Notes: generated by a model not told the origin, from the sequence alone. A stretch of DNA of 53,727 bases from Desulfobulbaceae bacterium (GCA_003508005.1 DNUE01000063.1:61752-115478); one strand, 5' to 3'. Shown: positions 33,023 through 42,880, counted from the stretch's first letter. Program-made: numbers and translations.

Positions 33023-34798
33023 TTAACCAACATTCAGATATTTTTTTGACCATAAATTCAACTGGAACAAGCGCCAGGCAAGGTTACTGAAGATGCTGAT
33101 GGCATGCGGGAAGCGATAGCCCCGGCGCCTGCCGGCAAAATAGCTGTTCATGGCAGGACGCAGGCCAAGTTCATCGACCCAGCCGCCGGGATCGAGGACC
33201 ACCTGCCGGGCATATTCACGAAAACTCGGCACTTCGTCGATCCACGATGCCGCCATCGACCCCCCAAACTTGGGCCGATCGATGATCTCCGCCGGCAGCA
33301 ACTGATATCGACGGGCTGCTTCACGCAACAAAAATTTATTGACGCCATCCCGCAGGAGGAACTCGCGGGGTGTGGCAAATGCGATGTCGGCCACCCGCCG
33401 GTCGAGAAACGGCGCCCGGGCCTCGACGCTTACCGCCATGCTCGCCTTATCGACCTTCATCACGTAATTATTGGGGAGCTGATTGCAGGCCTCGAACAAG
33501 CGGACTGCATGGAACAAATCGCCTTCCCCTGCGCTCAAATGGCTTGCCATGATCCGGCGGAATTCACTGAACAGCCCCCCGTAGCGGCGACCGGCATAAC
33601 GACGGTAAAGCTGAAAGATTTTCCACAGCGAGGGGCCACGCAGGGTTGTTGCAGCCACAAAGGACGGGTAGCCCCCGAACAGTTCATCCGAGCCCTCGCC
33701 GACCAGTACTACCTTGAGCCCCTGTTCGCGGCACTTTTTATACATCAGCCGGGTGGAGATCGTTCCCCAGTCGGCGAAGAGGTCATCGAAGGTCCAGATT
33801 GCCTCCTCAATGCTGCCGGCAATTTCATCAGGTGTAATCAAAATTTCCTGGTGATCGGAGCCGATATGTCGGCTAACACTCCGAGCATATGGACGCTCAT
33901 CAATGTTTGACTCGGCAAAACCCATGCTGATGGTCGCCACCTTGGTCCGGCGTGCTGCCAGCGCAGCGACCAGGCTCGAATCAAGTCCTCCCGACAACAA
34001 CAGACCGACCGGCACATCGGCCACCAGATGCTCGGCAACTACCTGATCGAGACACGAATGGACCGCGGCGACCCGATCGGACAGGGAATCGGTGCCACAC
34101 CCCAGTGCCGGTGGACTGTAATAAGCCTCGCAACTGACAATCCGTCCTTGACGTAAACGTAAAAACTGGCCCGGAAGCACCTTCCGTACTCCGGCCAGAG
34201 AAGTGCCATCGCCCCAGAAGGTGTAGCCAAATTCAAGGAACTGGCGCAGGGCATGGGGATCAATACGAGCACGGAAACCCGGAAGCACGAGGAATGCCTT
34301 GATCTCGGAAGCAAAAGCCATGCCAGCCCCCCCCGGCAAGGGGGTGTAATAGAGCGGTTTCATGCCAAGGGGATCCCGGGCCAGCAGCAAGGAATTGTCG
34401 TCCGCCGACCAGAAAGCCAAGGCGAACATGCCGCAAAATCGGTGCAGGGCTTGTTCACCCCATTGGCACAGGGACTTCAGCACAACTTCGGTATCAGTAC
34501 GCGAATAGAAGATCTGCCCGGCCTGCTCTAATTCACGGCGCAACGCCATGAAGTTGTAGAGTTCGCCGTTATAGACGAGAACTGACCGTCCGTCAGCACT
34601 TACCATCGGTTGATGCCCGGCGGAGGTGAGGTCGATAATACTGAGTCGGTTATGTCCAAGGGCGATGTACTTTGCTTTGTCGATATACTCTCCGTTGTCG
34701 TCAGGTCCGCGATGCGATAAAGCCTGACCCATGGTGGCAAGAGGATCGGCAGGGAATTGTTGCAGTGGCTTTGAAAGCCAGCCATAAATGCCGCACAT
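33023..34798 (-). CDS. asnB: Asparagine synthase-like amidotransferase (first)
   Basis: Glutamine-dependent amidotransferase of 591 residues. The mature protein would start with the nucleophile Cys2 (MCGIYGWL); RLSIIDLTSAGHQPM and YNGELYNF mark the glutaminase domain and LLSGGLDSS the ATP-pyrophosphatase loop, with VGEGSDELFGGY. Relatives in polysaccharide loci amidate uronic acids or similar acids rather than make asparagine, which is the likelier job here. It lies 5 bp upstream-adjacent to the methyltransferase gene end. A second, diverged copy opens the operon at 42881-44695. Confidence 0.9.
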   Translation of the reverse strand: MCGIYGWLSKPLQQFPADPLATMGQALSHRGPDDNGEYIDKAKYIALGHNRLSIIDLTSAGHQPMVSADGRSVLVYNGELYNFMALRRELEQAGQIFYSRTDTEVVLKSLCQWGEQALHRFCGMFALAFWSADDNSLLLARDPLGMKPLYYTPLPGGAGMAFASEIKAFLVLPGFRARIDPHALRQFLEFGYTFWGDGTSLAGVRKVLPGQFLRLRQGRIVSCEAYYSPPALGCGTDSLSDRVAAVHSCLDQVVAEHLVADVPVGLLLSGGLDSSLVAALAARRTKVATISMGFAESNIDERPYARSVSRHIGSDHQEILITPDEIAGSIEEAIWTFDDLFADWGTISTRLMYKKCREQGLKVVLVGEGSDELFGGYPSFVAATTLRGPSLWKIFQLYRRYAGRRYGGLFSEFRRIMASHLSAGEGDLFHAVRLFEACNQLPNNYVMKVDKASMAVSVEARAPFLDRRVADIAFATPREFLLRDGVNKFLLREAARRYQLLPAEIIDRPKFGGSMAASWIDEVPSFREYARQVVLDPGGWVDELGLRPAMNSYFAGRRRGYRFPHAISIFSNLAWRLFQLNLWSKKYLNVG

Positions 34799-34803
34799 TC
34801 AAC

Positions 34804-35751
34804 TCACTCGTATTTGTAGAAAAGCCAATTGGGGTTTCTATTTGTTCTCCCTGTAACGGCATAATCAATCAACCTCACCATACTTGCGAGTATGTTTCGC
34901 AGCCTATTTAGGCCCCCCCCTTCTTGTCTCAACCCAATATTTACATTGATGTTTGGATTTATTGGAGAAAATCCTGCATTATCAAACAATCTGTCGATAT
35001 ATTTAATTTCAAAATAATTTAGATGCTCCCAAGGATTAAGAGACATATCCAATGGTAATTTTTTTAATATTCTACTTTTCTGATTTTTAAAAAATTTTAT
35101 ATTACTATCTGGGACACTTACAAACAAAACAGTATCTTTTTTTGATAATTTTGAAAAAATTCCGACTATTTCGTTTGGACAAGGAACATGCTCAAGAACA
35201 TTGTCGCAAATTATAGCATCATAGGGGCATTCACTGAAAAGAGACTCTTCATCAGAATATACATTTAAGTCAGACTGAATCATTTTTTTAAGCCTTTCAC
35301 GGCTTGGTTCGTATCCGATGCATTTGATATTGACAGATTTCAAAATTTTCAAATCGACTCCCACGCCACATCCATAGTCCAAAATCTTTAGGTCATGGTT
35401 TCCAAGGCAACTTAGTAGTTCCCCAAGATACATCATTCTACGACTGTAACTCTGCAAATTTTCTGAGCCATCATTACAATTCTGCATATTGATGATTTTG
35501 TCATACACAAGATCTAAAAAGTCCGTATTAGGCAGATATTTCGCAAAGCGAAATCCGCAGGCAGCACATCGATGGATTGGGAATGTCGCCTTGTGTGATA
35601 AATTTAATAATTCCTTATAATTTTTATTATAAGTCCAGTTTCCCAAACAGAACATATCTGTTTCGAGGTCCATAAAGCATGAGCTTTTATTTGACCCACA
35701 AAATGGACATCTTCTACTACTGAACCTGTTGTCAACATGAGACTCATTCAC
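34804..35751 (-). CDS. Zinc-ribbon SAM-dependent methyltransferase, AT-rich
   Basis: Methyltransferase of 315 residues with an N-terminal zinc-ribbon-like region (CPFCG at 15-19 and CAACGFRF at about 62-69), followed by a class I domain (ILDYGCGVGVDLKIL, CDNVLEHVPCPNE). This layout is shared with sugar C- and O-methyltransferases of the C-methyltransferase type. AT-rich like the FkbM gene at 32071. GTG start at 35751 overlaps the upstream glycosyltransferase stop by four bases. Confidence 0.82.
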   Translation of the reverse strand: MNESHVDNRFSSRRCPFCGSNKSSCFMDLETDMFCLGNWTYNKNYKELLNLSHKATFPIHRCAACGFRFAKYLPNTDFLDLVYDKIINMQNCNDGSENLQSYSRRMMYLGELLSCLGNHDLKILDYGCGVGVDLKILKSVNIKCIGYEPSRERLKKMIQSDLNVYSDEESLFSECPYDAIICDNVLEHVPCPNEIVGIFSKLSKKDTVLFVSVPDSNIKFFKNQKSRILKKLPLDMSLNPWEHLNYFEIKYIDRLFDNAGFSPINPNINVNIGLRQEGGGLNRLRNILASMVRLIDYAVTGRTNRNPNWLFYKYE

Positions 35752-36797
35752 GTTTGCGGTCCATCAATCGTCCCAAAAGATAAAGATGTCAATTTTTCAA
35801 TTCGTTCATTCACAGGAATTCTGGATAGATCCCAAAACAAACCATACTGCCTCGATTCACCATTTTTTAACTTTTCAATTTGCGGAGCATGCCACAAATG
35901 AATAATCGGCAGATAGCCGTAGGGCCATACATTGCGCGTCTTTGCCCTCTCCCAGAATTCGTTGTCCTCCCCGCCCCACCCGGCAAAAGATTCATCGAAG
36001 CCGCCGATGGCAAAATAGGCGTCCTTTGTGGTCGCGATACTCCCACCTGCTTCCAGATTCTGAACAACGGTTTCAGGTGTCACATCACCAAGAATTGTCC
36101 AAGTAGAGAAAATCTTTTTAGTATATATTTTAGGAAGATAAAATATCAACCGCTTGAGGTTCACCACCTCGTACCCATCCTTTACCCTTGCCAAGATTTC
36201 TGCCGCATAAGCCGCCGGCACCAGCATGTCGTTGTCATGGAGCACCAGGACACGCCCTCGTGCCTGGCGCACGCCCACATTGAACGCCCAGGAGCGGTTG
36301 TAGGCCACGGCTGCATCGGATACCGGAGTATGAATGTAACGCACCCAGGCAGGCAAGTGGTCTTTGCTTTCCGGAGTGACAGACTGTTCAACGACAATGC
36401 ACTCGATGCCCGTCCCCTTTTGCCCCGCAATAGAGGAAAGGGTCAGCAGCAGATTCGGAAGGCGTGCCATGCCCCGATGACCGATGATAAAAGTTACTTC
36501 CGGATTAGACGATATCGGTTCGTGAGTCTCACCAAGAACAACCGGGTAACAGGCAAGCGAACGCTGCATGAGCAATCTTCCGGTCCAAAGGAACACCTTG
36601 GCAACAAGAAGATCAGAGGTCCATTGCCAATTGCATTGCACACCCAAGCCGGATGGACTGGCTATCAACTTTTCATTGCGATTGCGAACGACTATCCAAC
36701 TATATTTCGAGTTACTTAGCGTTGAAAGAATAAAATGGGGCAGATCGAAAAGGACCGATCCGACAATTTGTTTTATTGAATACCTACCCTTTCTCAT
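35748..36797 (-). CDS. Glycosyltransferase with galactosyltransferase-type C-terminal region
   Basis: GT2-like enzyme of 349 residues: VTFIIGHRGMARLPNLLLTL, VEQSV, VLHDNDMLVPAAY, and GGFDESFAGWGGEDNEFWERA, the signature of the galactosyltransferase C-terminal motif (Glyco_transf_7C) that binds the donor. The first 100 residues are an unusual N-terminal extension with a hydrophobic stretch. ATG 36797 overlaps the preceding gene by four bases. Confidence 0.82.
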   Translation of the reverse strand: MRKGRYSIKQIVGSVLFDLPHFILSTLSNSKYSWIVVRNRNEKLIASPSGLGVQCNWQWTSDLLVAKVFLWTGRLLMQRSLACYPVVLGETHEPISSNPEVTFIIGHRGMARLPNLLLTLSSIAGQKGTGIECIVVEQSVTPESKDHLPAWVRYIHTPVSDAAVAYNRSWAFNVGVRQARGRVLVLHDNDMLVPAAYAAEILARVKDGYEVVNLKRLIFYLPKIYTKKIFSTWTILGDVTPETVVQNLEAGGSIATTKDAYFAIGGFDESFAGWGGEDNEFWERAKTRNVWPYGYLPIIHLWHAPQIEKLKNGESRQYGLFWDLSRIPVNERIEKLTSLSFGTIDGPQT

Positions 36798-37714
36798 CTG
36801 GATCTGGGTTTAAATCCCAGGATTCTTTTCAATCGAGATAAAATCTTCCATACAGGTTCACGTCCAAGCAGAAGTTCGCGTTTGGGGAAATGCCTGTCCT
36901 TGACCGCCTGTGGGTTACTCAGCAAGGCAGCGTAAAGATAACAGGTGCGTTTGAACCATTCCGCCTGCGGAGCATAGCGATATTTAGCCAAAAAAATACC
37001 CATCTGCGCGAAACGCTTCGTATTCGGGCTAAAATTATGAGCCGCAAGTAAGTCGCGCACGGTTTTTTCCCAATCGCGAACAATTTTCTCCGACTGTTTA
37101 TCGCGCTGCTCAGGGTGATAGCGGTAACGCCCCATCAGTCGGTCAATCTTTTTGACCGGATATAAAGATGCAATTCGAAGCCAGTAATCAGCATCAGCAG
37201 CAAAACTGACCTCCGACCGCCAACCACCAACCTGCCTTGCAACATCCGAACGAAAAAAAGCTGTTGCTTGTGGAATATAGGAAAATCTGCCAATATATTT
37301 GTTGAAATCGAATGCTCCCTGAATATCCCGGCCGATCAAGTTCCCATCTTGGTCTATCAATTCGACTTCCCCGTAAACAAGGGCATTTTCGGGGTATTGC
37401 CTGAATTCTTCGACTGCCGCGGAGATTGCCCCAGGCAAATAAATATCATCTGAGCTTTGAATGGCGAGGATTTCGCCATGTGCCCTTTGAAGACCTTTGT
37501 TTACTGCATCGGCAACACCTTTGTCTGGCTCAGAACACCAAAACAGCTCTGGGGTTCCATTATAAGACCGCAGGACGGCAATAGTTTCATCGTTAGATGC
37601 GCCATCATATATGATAATCTCGATTGGACGGTGGTCTTGGAGTAGTATTGAATCGATAGTCGATTTTATATACCGCCCCTGATTGTAACTAGGTATTATA
37701 ACAGAGACGAGCAT
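36794..37714 (-). CDS. Family 2 glycosyltransferase
   Basis: GT2 enzyme of 306 residues: VSVIIPSYNQGRYIKSTIDSIL, YDGASNDETI, EPDKGVADAVNKGLQRAHGEILAIQSSDD (metal-binding SSDD in place of NADD) and SFAADADYWLRIASLYP. The overall pattern matches O-antigen GT2 enzymes such as the one at 19490. ATG 37714. Confidence 0.87.
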   Translation of the reverse strand: MLVSVIIPSYNQGRYIKSTIDSILLQDHRPIEIIIYDGASNDETIAVLRSYNGTPELFWCSEPDKGVADAVNKGLQRAHGEILAIQSSDDIYLPGAISAAVEEFRQYPENALVYGEVELIDQDGNLIGRDIQGAFDFNKYIGRFSYIPQATAFFRSDVARQVGGWRSEVSFAADADYWLRIASLYPVKKIDRLMGRYRYHPEQRDKQSEKIVRDWEKTVRDLLAAHNFSPNTKRFAQMGIFLAKYRYAPQAEWFKRTCYLYAALLSNPQAVKDRHFPKRELLLGREPVWKILSRLKRILGFKPRSR

Positions 37715-37753
37715 AAATAATATATTATATATGTTATCAATGATATATTATCT

Positions 37754-38503
37754 TCAAAAATGAATAAAATGATCCCATCTTCTTTGGTCTTTATTAATTT
37801 TTTTTAAAGCCAAAAAATAAACATTAGTTAGCATCGATAATTTTTTCCTACTTTTTCTATTTGGCGTTTTGTCTGTCTTGCATAATGGTAATATAATATT
37901 TTTAATGTTTCTTTTAACTTGCATTATAGCACTAACATCTTCATCATATCTAACAGCATCATGTATTTCGTAATCTCTGTTTGTAAGGATAAACTCACAC
38001 ACCCTCCTAATTGAAGGATAACCAACATCGTCAAAAACGACAATTCCACTGTCGTTAAGCATTTGATCAATATAGAAGAAATCAACCAAAGCATGATCAA
38101 ATGTATGCCAACCATCGATAAATGCGAAATCAATCCGCAATCCTTTCTGAACGAGTTGGGGCAATAATTGCTGTGAAGTACATTCATGGAATTCATAAAG
38201 AGCATCATAACCAGCTTTTCTGATATTGCTTATACCACTACCTTGCCAATGTTCATCAAACTGTGCAGGGTCCATACCGACAAGCTTTTGACCACCATTC
38301 TCACTCATAGCCTCAAGAATATATAAAGTCGAAATGCCATGGGCTAGACCCACCTCGAGTGCAATTGCTGGCCGAAGCTTTCTAATCGTCCTTTGCAGTA
38401 AAGAGCCGCACAGGTCATCTATATGACTGTCAAGCATAATACGATTTCCATCACCCTTAGTAACATATCCTGTATTGACAATATCGAGCAGAACCTGGTT
38501 CAC
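37754..38503 (-). CDS. Class I SAM-dependent methyltransferase (Methyltransf_24-like), AT-rich
   Basis: Methyltransferase of 249 residues: ALEVGLAHGISTLYILEA as motif I, VGMDPAQ, IDFAFIDGWHTFDHALVDFFYIDQML and GIVVFDDVGYPSIRRV. The DGWHTFDH pattern is that of O-methyltransferases related to cephalosporin hydroxylase/rhamnosyl O-methylases. AT-rich in its C-terminal half. GTG start at 38503 with AGGA close upstream. Confidence 0.82.
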   Translation of the reverse strand: MNQVLLDIVNTGYVTKGDGNRIMLDSHIDDLCGSLLQRTIRKLRPAIALEVGLAHGISTLYILEAMSENGGQKLVGMDPAQFDEHWQGSGISNIRKAGYDALYEFHECTSQQLLPQLVQKGLRIDFAFIDGWHTFDHALVDFFYIDQMLNDSGIVVFDDVGYPSIRRVCEFILTNRDYEIHDAVRYDEDVSAIMQVKRNIKNIILPLCKTDKTPNRKSRKKLSMLTNVYFLALKKINKDQRRWDHFIHF

Positions 38504-38525
38504 AATTTCCTAACCCACAAAATAA

Positions 38526-39566
38526 TTAGTCAGCGCGCTTCATGGATGTAGCCTTGTCCTTTGAAGCTGAATCAAGATCATGGAGCCAAGCATCAACCAA
38601 TACCATTTCCTTATCAGGAAAAAAATCATGGGCAACAAGTGTTTCGTAGCAGATACGGAGGGCCTGTGCTGTGTTGAACTTGCTTGAGGGTATATTTATC
38701 TCCTCTAGGGCCTGCACGAGTTCACGGTTGCGCTGATAACCAGGGATCTCCTCATTAAAGTCGTGCATAAGATTGTGCGGGTTGCGCTCCTGGAAAACTT
38801 CAGGGGGATGAAACACCATGCCGTAGCCAAGTTCCCACAGACAGCGCTGTGCAATGAAGCTGCGCCATATGTCGGTCATACGAAACGAGCAGTAGCTAGG
38901 CAGATAGAGCAAAGGATATGCCTCTGGCCACCACCACGTGCTCTGACTGTTGAACGGACACCAGGCTCCGGGCGGGAGATGGATGCTCTCACCGTCAGCA
39001 AAATCGAAAGGTCGATCGAGCACCAGCCTCCACACTGCGTCCACATCGGGGGAGTTATTTGCCAACCCCTGCTGGATCGGTGCGCGAACTGTTCTCAGAA
39101 CATTATCTCTGAGAGGCAATTGTGCCAGTGACATAGCGATTGCATCCAGGGGAAAACCTCGTGGCCAGATATGCTCGTCAGTAAAATATCGGTAAACATT
39201 AATCCAACCGAGTGTCGATACATTCATGGCAGACACCTCTGCCTGGCGAGGGGCCCATGATGGTAAAGGGGCGTTATCATCGTCGGTTTCGTAAATACAG
39301 GTTGCGCCCTGAGAGACAGCTTGGAGATAACCAATATTTTTCCTGGTATAATGATTCTCAGGCAAATGCTCAGCCAATTTCAGACCCAGGCGATATTGGT
39401 CCTCAATGGAAAAAAAATAAATGTTTTCTCCAGGAAACGAACCTGGTCCTTTTCGGTCACCAGCAACAACTAACTGAATATCGTACCGCAGCAACTTTGC
39501 CAAAAGTTTTTCCACGGAAGATGTTGGCTTCTGAATTGTGGTAATAACTGTAAATATTTTTCCCAT
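38526..39566 (-). CDS. STELLO-like (DUF288) glycosyltransferase-fold protein
   Basis: The 346-residue protein starts KIFTVITTIQKPTSSVEKL, followed by VAGDRKGP, GYLQAVSQGATCIYETDDDNAP (triple Asp at 95-97) and a long aromatic acceptor domain. This pattern resembles the STELLO/DUF288 family, known from plants and algae and scattered in bacteria; bacterial function is undetermined. The context suggests a sugar-transfer role. Its ATG overlaps no more than one base with the Wzt-like gene stop (TAATG). Confidence 0.72.
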   Translation of the reverse strand: MGKIFTVITTIQKPTSSVEKLLAKLLRYDIQLVVAGDRKGPGSFPGENIYFFSIEDQYRLGLKLAEHLPENHYTRKNIGYLQAVSQGATCIYETDDDNAPLPSWAPRQAEVSAMNVSTLGWINVYRYFTDEHIWPRGFPLDAIAMSLAQLPLRDNVLRTVRAPIQQGLANNSPDVDAVWRLVLDRPFDFADGESIHLPPGAWCPFNSQSTWWWPEAYPLLYLPSYCSFRMTDIWRSFIAQRCLWELGYGMVFHPPEVFQERNPHNLMHDFNEEIPGYQRNRELVQALEEINIPSSKFNTAQALRICYETLVAHDFFPDKEMVLVDAWLHDLDSASKDKATSMKRAD

Positions 39567-40858
39567 TATCGAACGGCATCCTTCCCGGAATCAATTTCTT
39601 CTCCCCACTCCCAATGAGGGTCAAGGCGGAAAAATCCTGTTTCCTTTTCATCAATCTCATTCATACTTCTTGTTGCAACATCCAATACCTGGAAGATTGC
39701 CGCATCTGGTACCCAGTCAAGGCCACGCCCAGTTTCCGCGTCATGGGCACCAAGTTGGACGGTGTAATAATTTGGTAACAGAACGTCCTGAGAAATACGA
39801 CAGATAACAGGAAACGCCTTTGAAGGCATGATAGCTTTTATTGCAGGAGTATGCACCGTCGTGATGCGGAGGCCTTCGGCGACCAAACCGATCCCAACCC
39901 TCACATTCCTCACGGTCTCAGTGATTTCGAGAATCAAACGGAGCAAAATCTCCTCCCCGTACTCAAAAGCAGCTACCTCCTGTCCAAGAGAATTGATAAA
40001 TTCAATTCGTCTGATCTGCAGCGGCGAATGAACACGATGCATGGTATCCGGCAAAACTGTGCCGGATATGCTGGAAAAGTATTCTCCGAGGTATTCCCCA
40101 ACAATGTTGTTCGTAGCACCTTCAGCCACCAATCTCCCTTCTTTCAGATACATTACCTTTGAACAGAGTTTCTTAATGCTGGCCATGTTGTGACTGACAA
40201 ATAATACTGTACGGCCAAATCTGGCGACCGATTCCATCTTCCCCAGACACTTTTTCTGAAACTGCATATCACCCACAGCCAAAACTTCATCTACAACAAG
40301 AATTTCAGGCTCGAGGTGGGCTGCAACAGCGAACGCCAATCGTACATACATGCCAGACGAATACCGTTTTACCGGTGTGTCTAAGAACTTCTCAACTTCG
40401 GCGAAGGCAACAATCTCATCAAAGCGCCTTTGTATCTCCACCTTGCTCATCCCAAGGATCGCGCCATTCAGGAAGATATTTTCCCGACCGGTCAATTCGG
40501 GATGAAAACCGGTACCTACCTCGAGCAAGCTTGCCACCCGCCCGAACATCTCGACCTTCCCGACGGTCGGGGCGGTGATACGCGAAAGGATCTTGAGCAG
40601 AGTGCTCTTTCCTGCCCCGTTGCGGCCGATGATGCCGACCACCTCGCCACGCTTGACCTCGAAGGAGACGTCTTTCAGCGCCCAGAAATCCCTTTCTTGC
40701 AAAACGTGAGGCGGTAAAGTGGAAAGGTTGTTGCCACTAAGACAACGGGTAACATTGCGAAGGGCATTGCCGAGCCGTTCGCTGAGGAGGTTTGAGTGGT
40801 CCTGGCCCAGGCGGTATTTCTTGCCGAGGTTTTCGACCTTGATAACGGTTTCACTCAT
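39566..40858 (-). CDS. wzt: Wzt-type ABC transporter ATP-binding protein with C-terminal glycan-binding domain
   Basis: ATPase of an ABC exporter that flips a completed polysaccharide across the inner membrane. The 430-residue protein has Walker A GRNGAGKST at 78-86, signature YSSGMYVRLAFA, Walker B ILVVDEVLAVGD and the switch FVSHNM. A further beta-rich C-terminal domain of about 170 residues corresponds to the O-antigen-recognising domain of Wzt. That domain implies export coupled to a chain-terminating modification, such as methylation. ATG 40858 overlaps the permease stop by four bases. Confidence 0.92.
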   Translation of the reverse strand: MSETVIKVENLGKKYRLGQDHSNLLSERLGNALRNVTRCLSGNNLSTLPPHVLQERDFWALKDVSFEVKRGEVVGIIGRNGAGKSTLLKILSRITAPTVGKVEMFGRVASLLEVGTGFHPELTGRENIFLNGAILGMSKVEIQRRFDEIVAFAEVEKFLDTPVKRYSSGMYVRLAFAVAAHLEPEILVVDEVLAVGDMQFQKKCLGKMESVARFGRTVLFVSHNMASIKKLCSKVMYLKEGRLVAEGATNNIVGEYLGEYFSSISGTVLPDTMHRVHSPLQIRRIEFINSLGQEVAAFEYGEEILLRLILEITETVRNVRVGIGLVAEGLRITTVHTPAIKAIMPSKAFPVICRISQDVLLPNYYTVQLGAHDAETGRGLDWVPDAAIFQVLDVATRSMNEIDEKETGFFRLDPHWEWGEEIDSGKDAVR

Positions 40859-41709
40859 ATAATGTCTGCAAACTGCTGCTCCATGCGCTTGAAGTAGAAC
40901 AGGCCGGTTACAAAAAACACCACAACGATGCTTAGTGAGATGGCCATCATGGCGAAATCCGGGGCTGCCTTGCCGAGCAGCGCCCAGCGGAACCCCTCTA
41001 TTACACCGACCATGGGATTGAGGGCGTAGAGCCAGCGCCACTGTTCAGGGACAATGGTCGCCGAATAGGCCACCGGCGAGGCATACATCCAAAATTGGGT
41101 AAGAAACGGCACTACAAACTTGACATCCCGGTATTTGACGTTCAGGGCGGTCAGCCAGAGGCCGATACCAAGGGCGCTGATCATGGCGATCAGCAGGAAG
41201 ATCGGCAGGAGGAGAACGCCCGCTGTAGGCGTGACCCGGTACCAGACCATCAGAAGCAGCAGGATCACAAAGGCGATGGCGAAGTCGATGAGGCCGGCGA
41301 AGACCTTGCTCAGCGGCAGGATCAGCCGGGGAAAATAGACCTTGGTCACCAGATTGGCGGAACCGACCAGGCTGTCGCTGGAGTCCCCAAGGGAACGGGC
41401 GAAATAGTTCCACGGCAGCAGGGCGCAGTAGGTGAAGACCGGATAGGGGATGCCTTCCGAGGGCAGACCGGCGAAACGGCCGAAGATCAAGCTGAAGATG
41501 ATCATGGTCATGACCGGCTGGATCACGGCCCAGCCGATGCCGACCACGCTTTGCTTGTAGCGGACCGAGACGTCGCGCCAAACGAGAAGGGAAAGCAACT
41601 CGCGGTAGGCCCAGAGTTCCTTCAGGTCTAGGGAGAGCCAACCCTTGGGCGGGGTGATAACCGTCCGGTGCGTTTGGCCGAAGTAGTTTTCCTTGACTGA
41701 ACCGCTCAT
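40855..41709 (-). CDS. wzm: Wzm-type ABC-2 polysaccharide export permease
   Basis: Membrane half of the polysaccharide exporter. The 284-residue protein carries LLVWRDVSVRYKQSVVGIGWAVIQPVMTMIIFSLIFG, the ABC-2 N-terminal hallmark, then six hydrophobic helices and ALNPMVGVIEGFRWALLG. It forms the transporter with the downstream Wzt-like ATPase. It is about half identical, by eye, to the orphan permease at 47016. ATG 41709. Confidence 0.92.
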   Translation of the reverse strand: MSGSVKENYFGQTHRTVITPPKGWLSLDLKELWAYRELLSLLVWRDVSVRYKQSVVGIGWAVIQPVMTMIIFSLIFGRFAGLPSEGIPYPVFTYCALLPWNYFARSLGDSSDSLVGSANLVTKVYFPRLILPLSKVFAGLIDFAIAFVILLLLMVWYRVTPTAGVLLLPIFLLIAMISALGIGLWLTALNVKYRDVKFVVPFLTQFWMYASPVAYSATIVPEQWRWLYALNPMVGVIEGFRWALLGKAAPDFAMMAISLSIVVVFFVTGLFYFKRMEQQFADII

Positions 41710-41746
41710 AACATCAATATGCGAAAAAAATTATAATATACCAAAA

Positions 41747-42862
41747 TTATAATAAAAAAGTTTTAGACCACCGCTTTGAACCTTCTTCCAGAACCGTCCG
41801 GATGATTGTTTCAAGCCTCAGCGTAAAATTCGCAAAGGAAAAATACGCCAACCCATCCGGAACCTTGCCCCTTCCCTGCTGCAAACCATCCAGGATGGCC
41901 CTTCGCAGGGTCTCCGGTTCCCCGGGATCAATCAATTGACCCAGTGCACCTTCGCGCAAAGCCTCCCGGCTTCCATCCTCGGTACTGCCGATGCAGGGAA
42001 TCCCGCAAGCCAGGGCTTCCAGGAAAACAAAGCCGAAGCCTTCGCCACGGCTTGGCATTACATACAGATCAGCCAGCCGGTAATGGTCTGCCTTTTCCGA
42101 CTCAGGGATCAAACCGGCAAAAACCACCCTGTCGGCAACGCCAAGTTGCTGGACCTTCACCTCCAGACGAGCACGGTCACTTCCATCTCCGACAATAAGA
42201 TAGCTGACATCTTTCGGCAGTTCCGTAAGGATCTCAAGAACTTCATCAAATCCCTTATAGCGCTCTTTTTCCACAAGCCGACCGAGTGTCATCAAAACCT
42301 TTTTACCGAGCAGCCTGTAGCGGTTGATCAGGTAGTCCGGTTTCGGGCCCAACCCATACCAATCAGGATGGATAGCATTGGGAAGCAGGTGCATCTTTCC
42401 TTGATCAACCTTTGCCCATTCCAAAAAACGGTCCCGTGTCACTGAACTGATTGAGGTTACCGCTTGACACTGATGCACCAACCTGTTGGCAAGCCAGCTT
42501 TTGGTCGGCCGCCAGGCATCGATGCCGTAGATTTCCAACAAGAGTTGTGCGCCGGTAACCTTCTTTGCCAGCCAAGCTGCGGGCAGCAGGTTGATGTGAC
42601 CGCACACCACCAGATCAAATTTCCGATCATGAGCAAGTAAAGCCAGCAAAGCACGAAAGTAGTGAGGCTTGCCACCAAGTCCGTCGAGGTTCCAGGTCAA
42701 TTTATCCGGCAACGGTTCCGGGGGGTTAGGCATAAGCCTGGGCAGGGCGACAACCTCACTGCTCTCATTCATCTCGCAGAGCCCAGTGAGAAAATCGCGG
42801 TTGTAGAGAGCTATTCCGCCATGCCCGCCGAAGGCATCTGTTACTAATGCAAGTATTCGCAA
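41747..42862 (-). CDS. Family 4 glycosyltransferase
   Basis: GT-B enzyme of 371 residues: RILALVTDAFGGHGGIALYNRDFL, MTLGRLVEKERYKGFDEVLEIL, YLIVGDGSDRARLE and PSRGEGFGFVFLEALACGIPCIGSTEDG (E-x7-E). It resembles mannosyl/glucosyl transferases of O-antigen loci. The start is a TTG at 42862 with GGAAA eight bases upstream; no ATG fits the conserved N-terminus. Second gene in the operon, 18 bp after asnB-like gene 42881. Confidence 0.88.
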   Translation of the reverse strand: MRILALVTDAFGGHGGIALYNRDFLTGLCEMNESSEVVALPRLMPNPPEPLPDKLTWNLDGLGGKPHYFRALLALLAHDRKFDLVVCGHINLLPAAWLAKKVTGAQLLLEIYGIDAWRPTKSWLANRLVHQCQAVTSISSVTRDRFLEWAKVDQGKMHLLPNAIHPDWYGLGPKPDYLINRYRLLGKKVLMTLGRLVEKERYKGFDEVLEILTELPKDVSYLIVGDGSDRARLEVKVQQLGVADRVVFAGLIPESEKADHYRLADLYVMPSRGEGFGFVFLEALACGIPCIGSTEDGSREALREGALGQLIDPGEPETLRRAILDGLQQGRGKVPDGLAYFSFANFTLRLETIIRTVLEEGSKRWSKTFLL

Positions 42863-42880
42863 AGAATCATTTCCTGGAAA

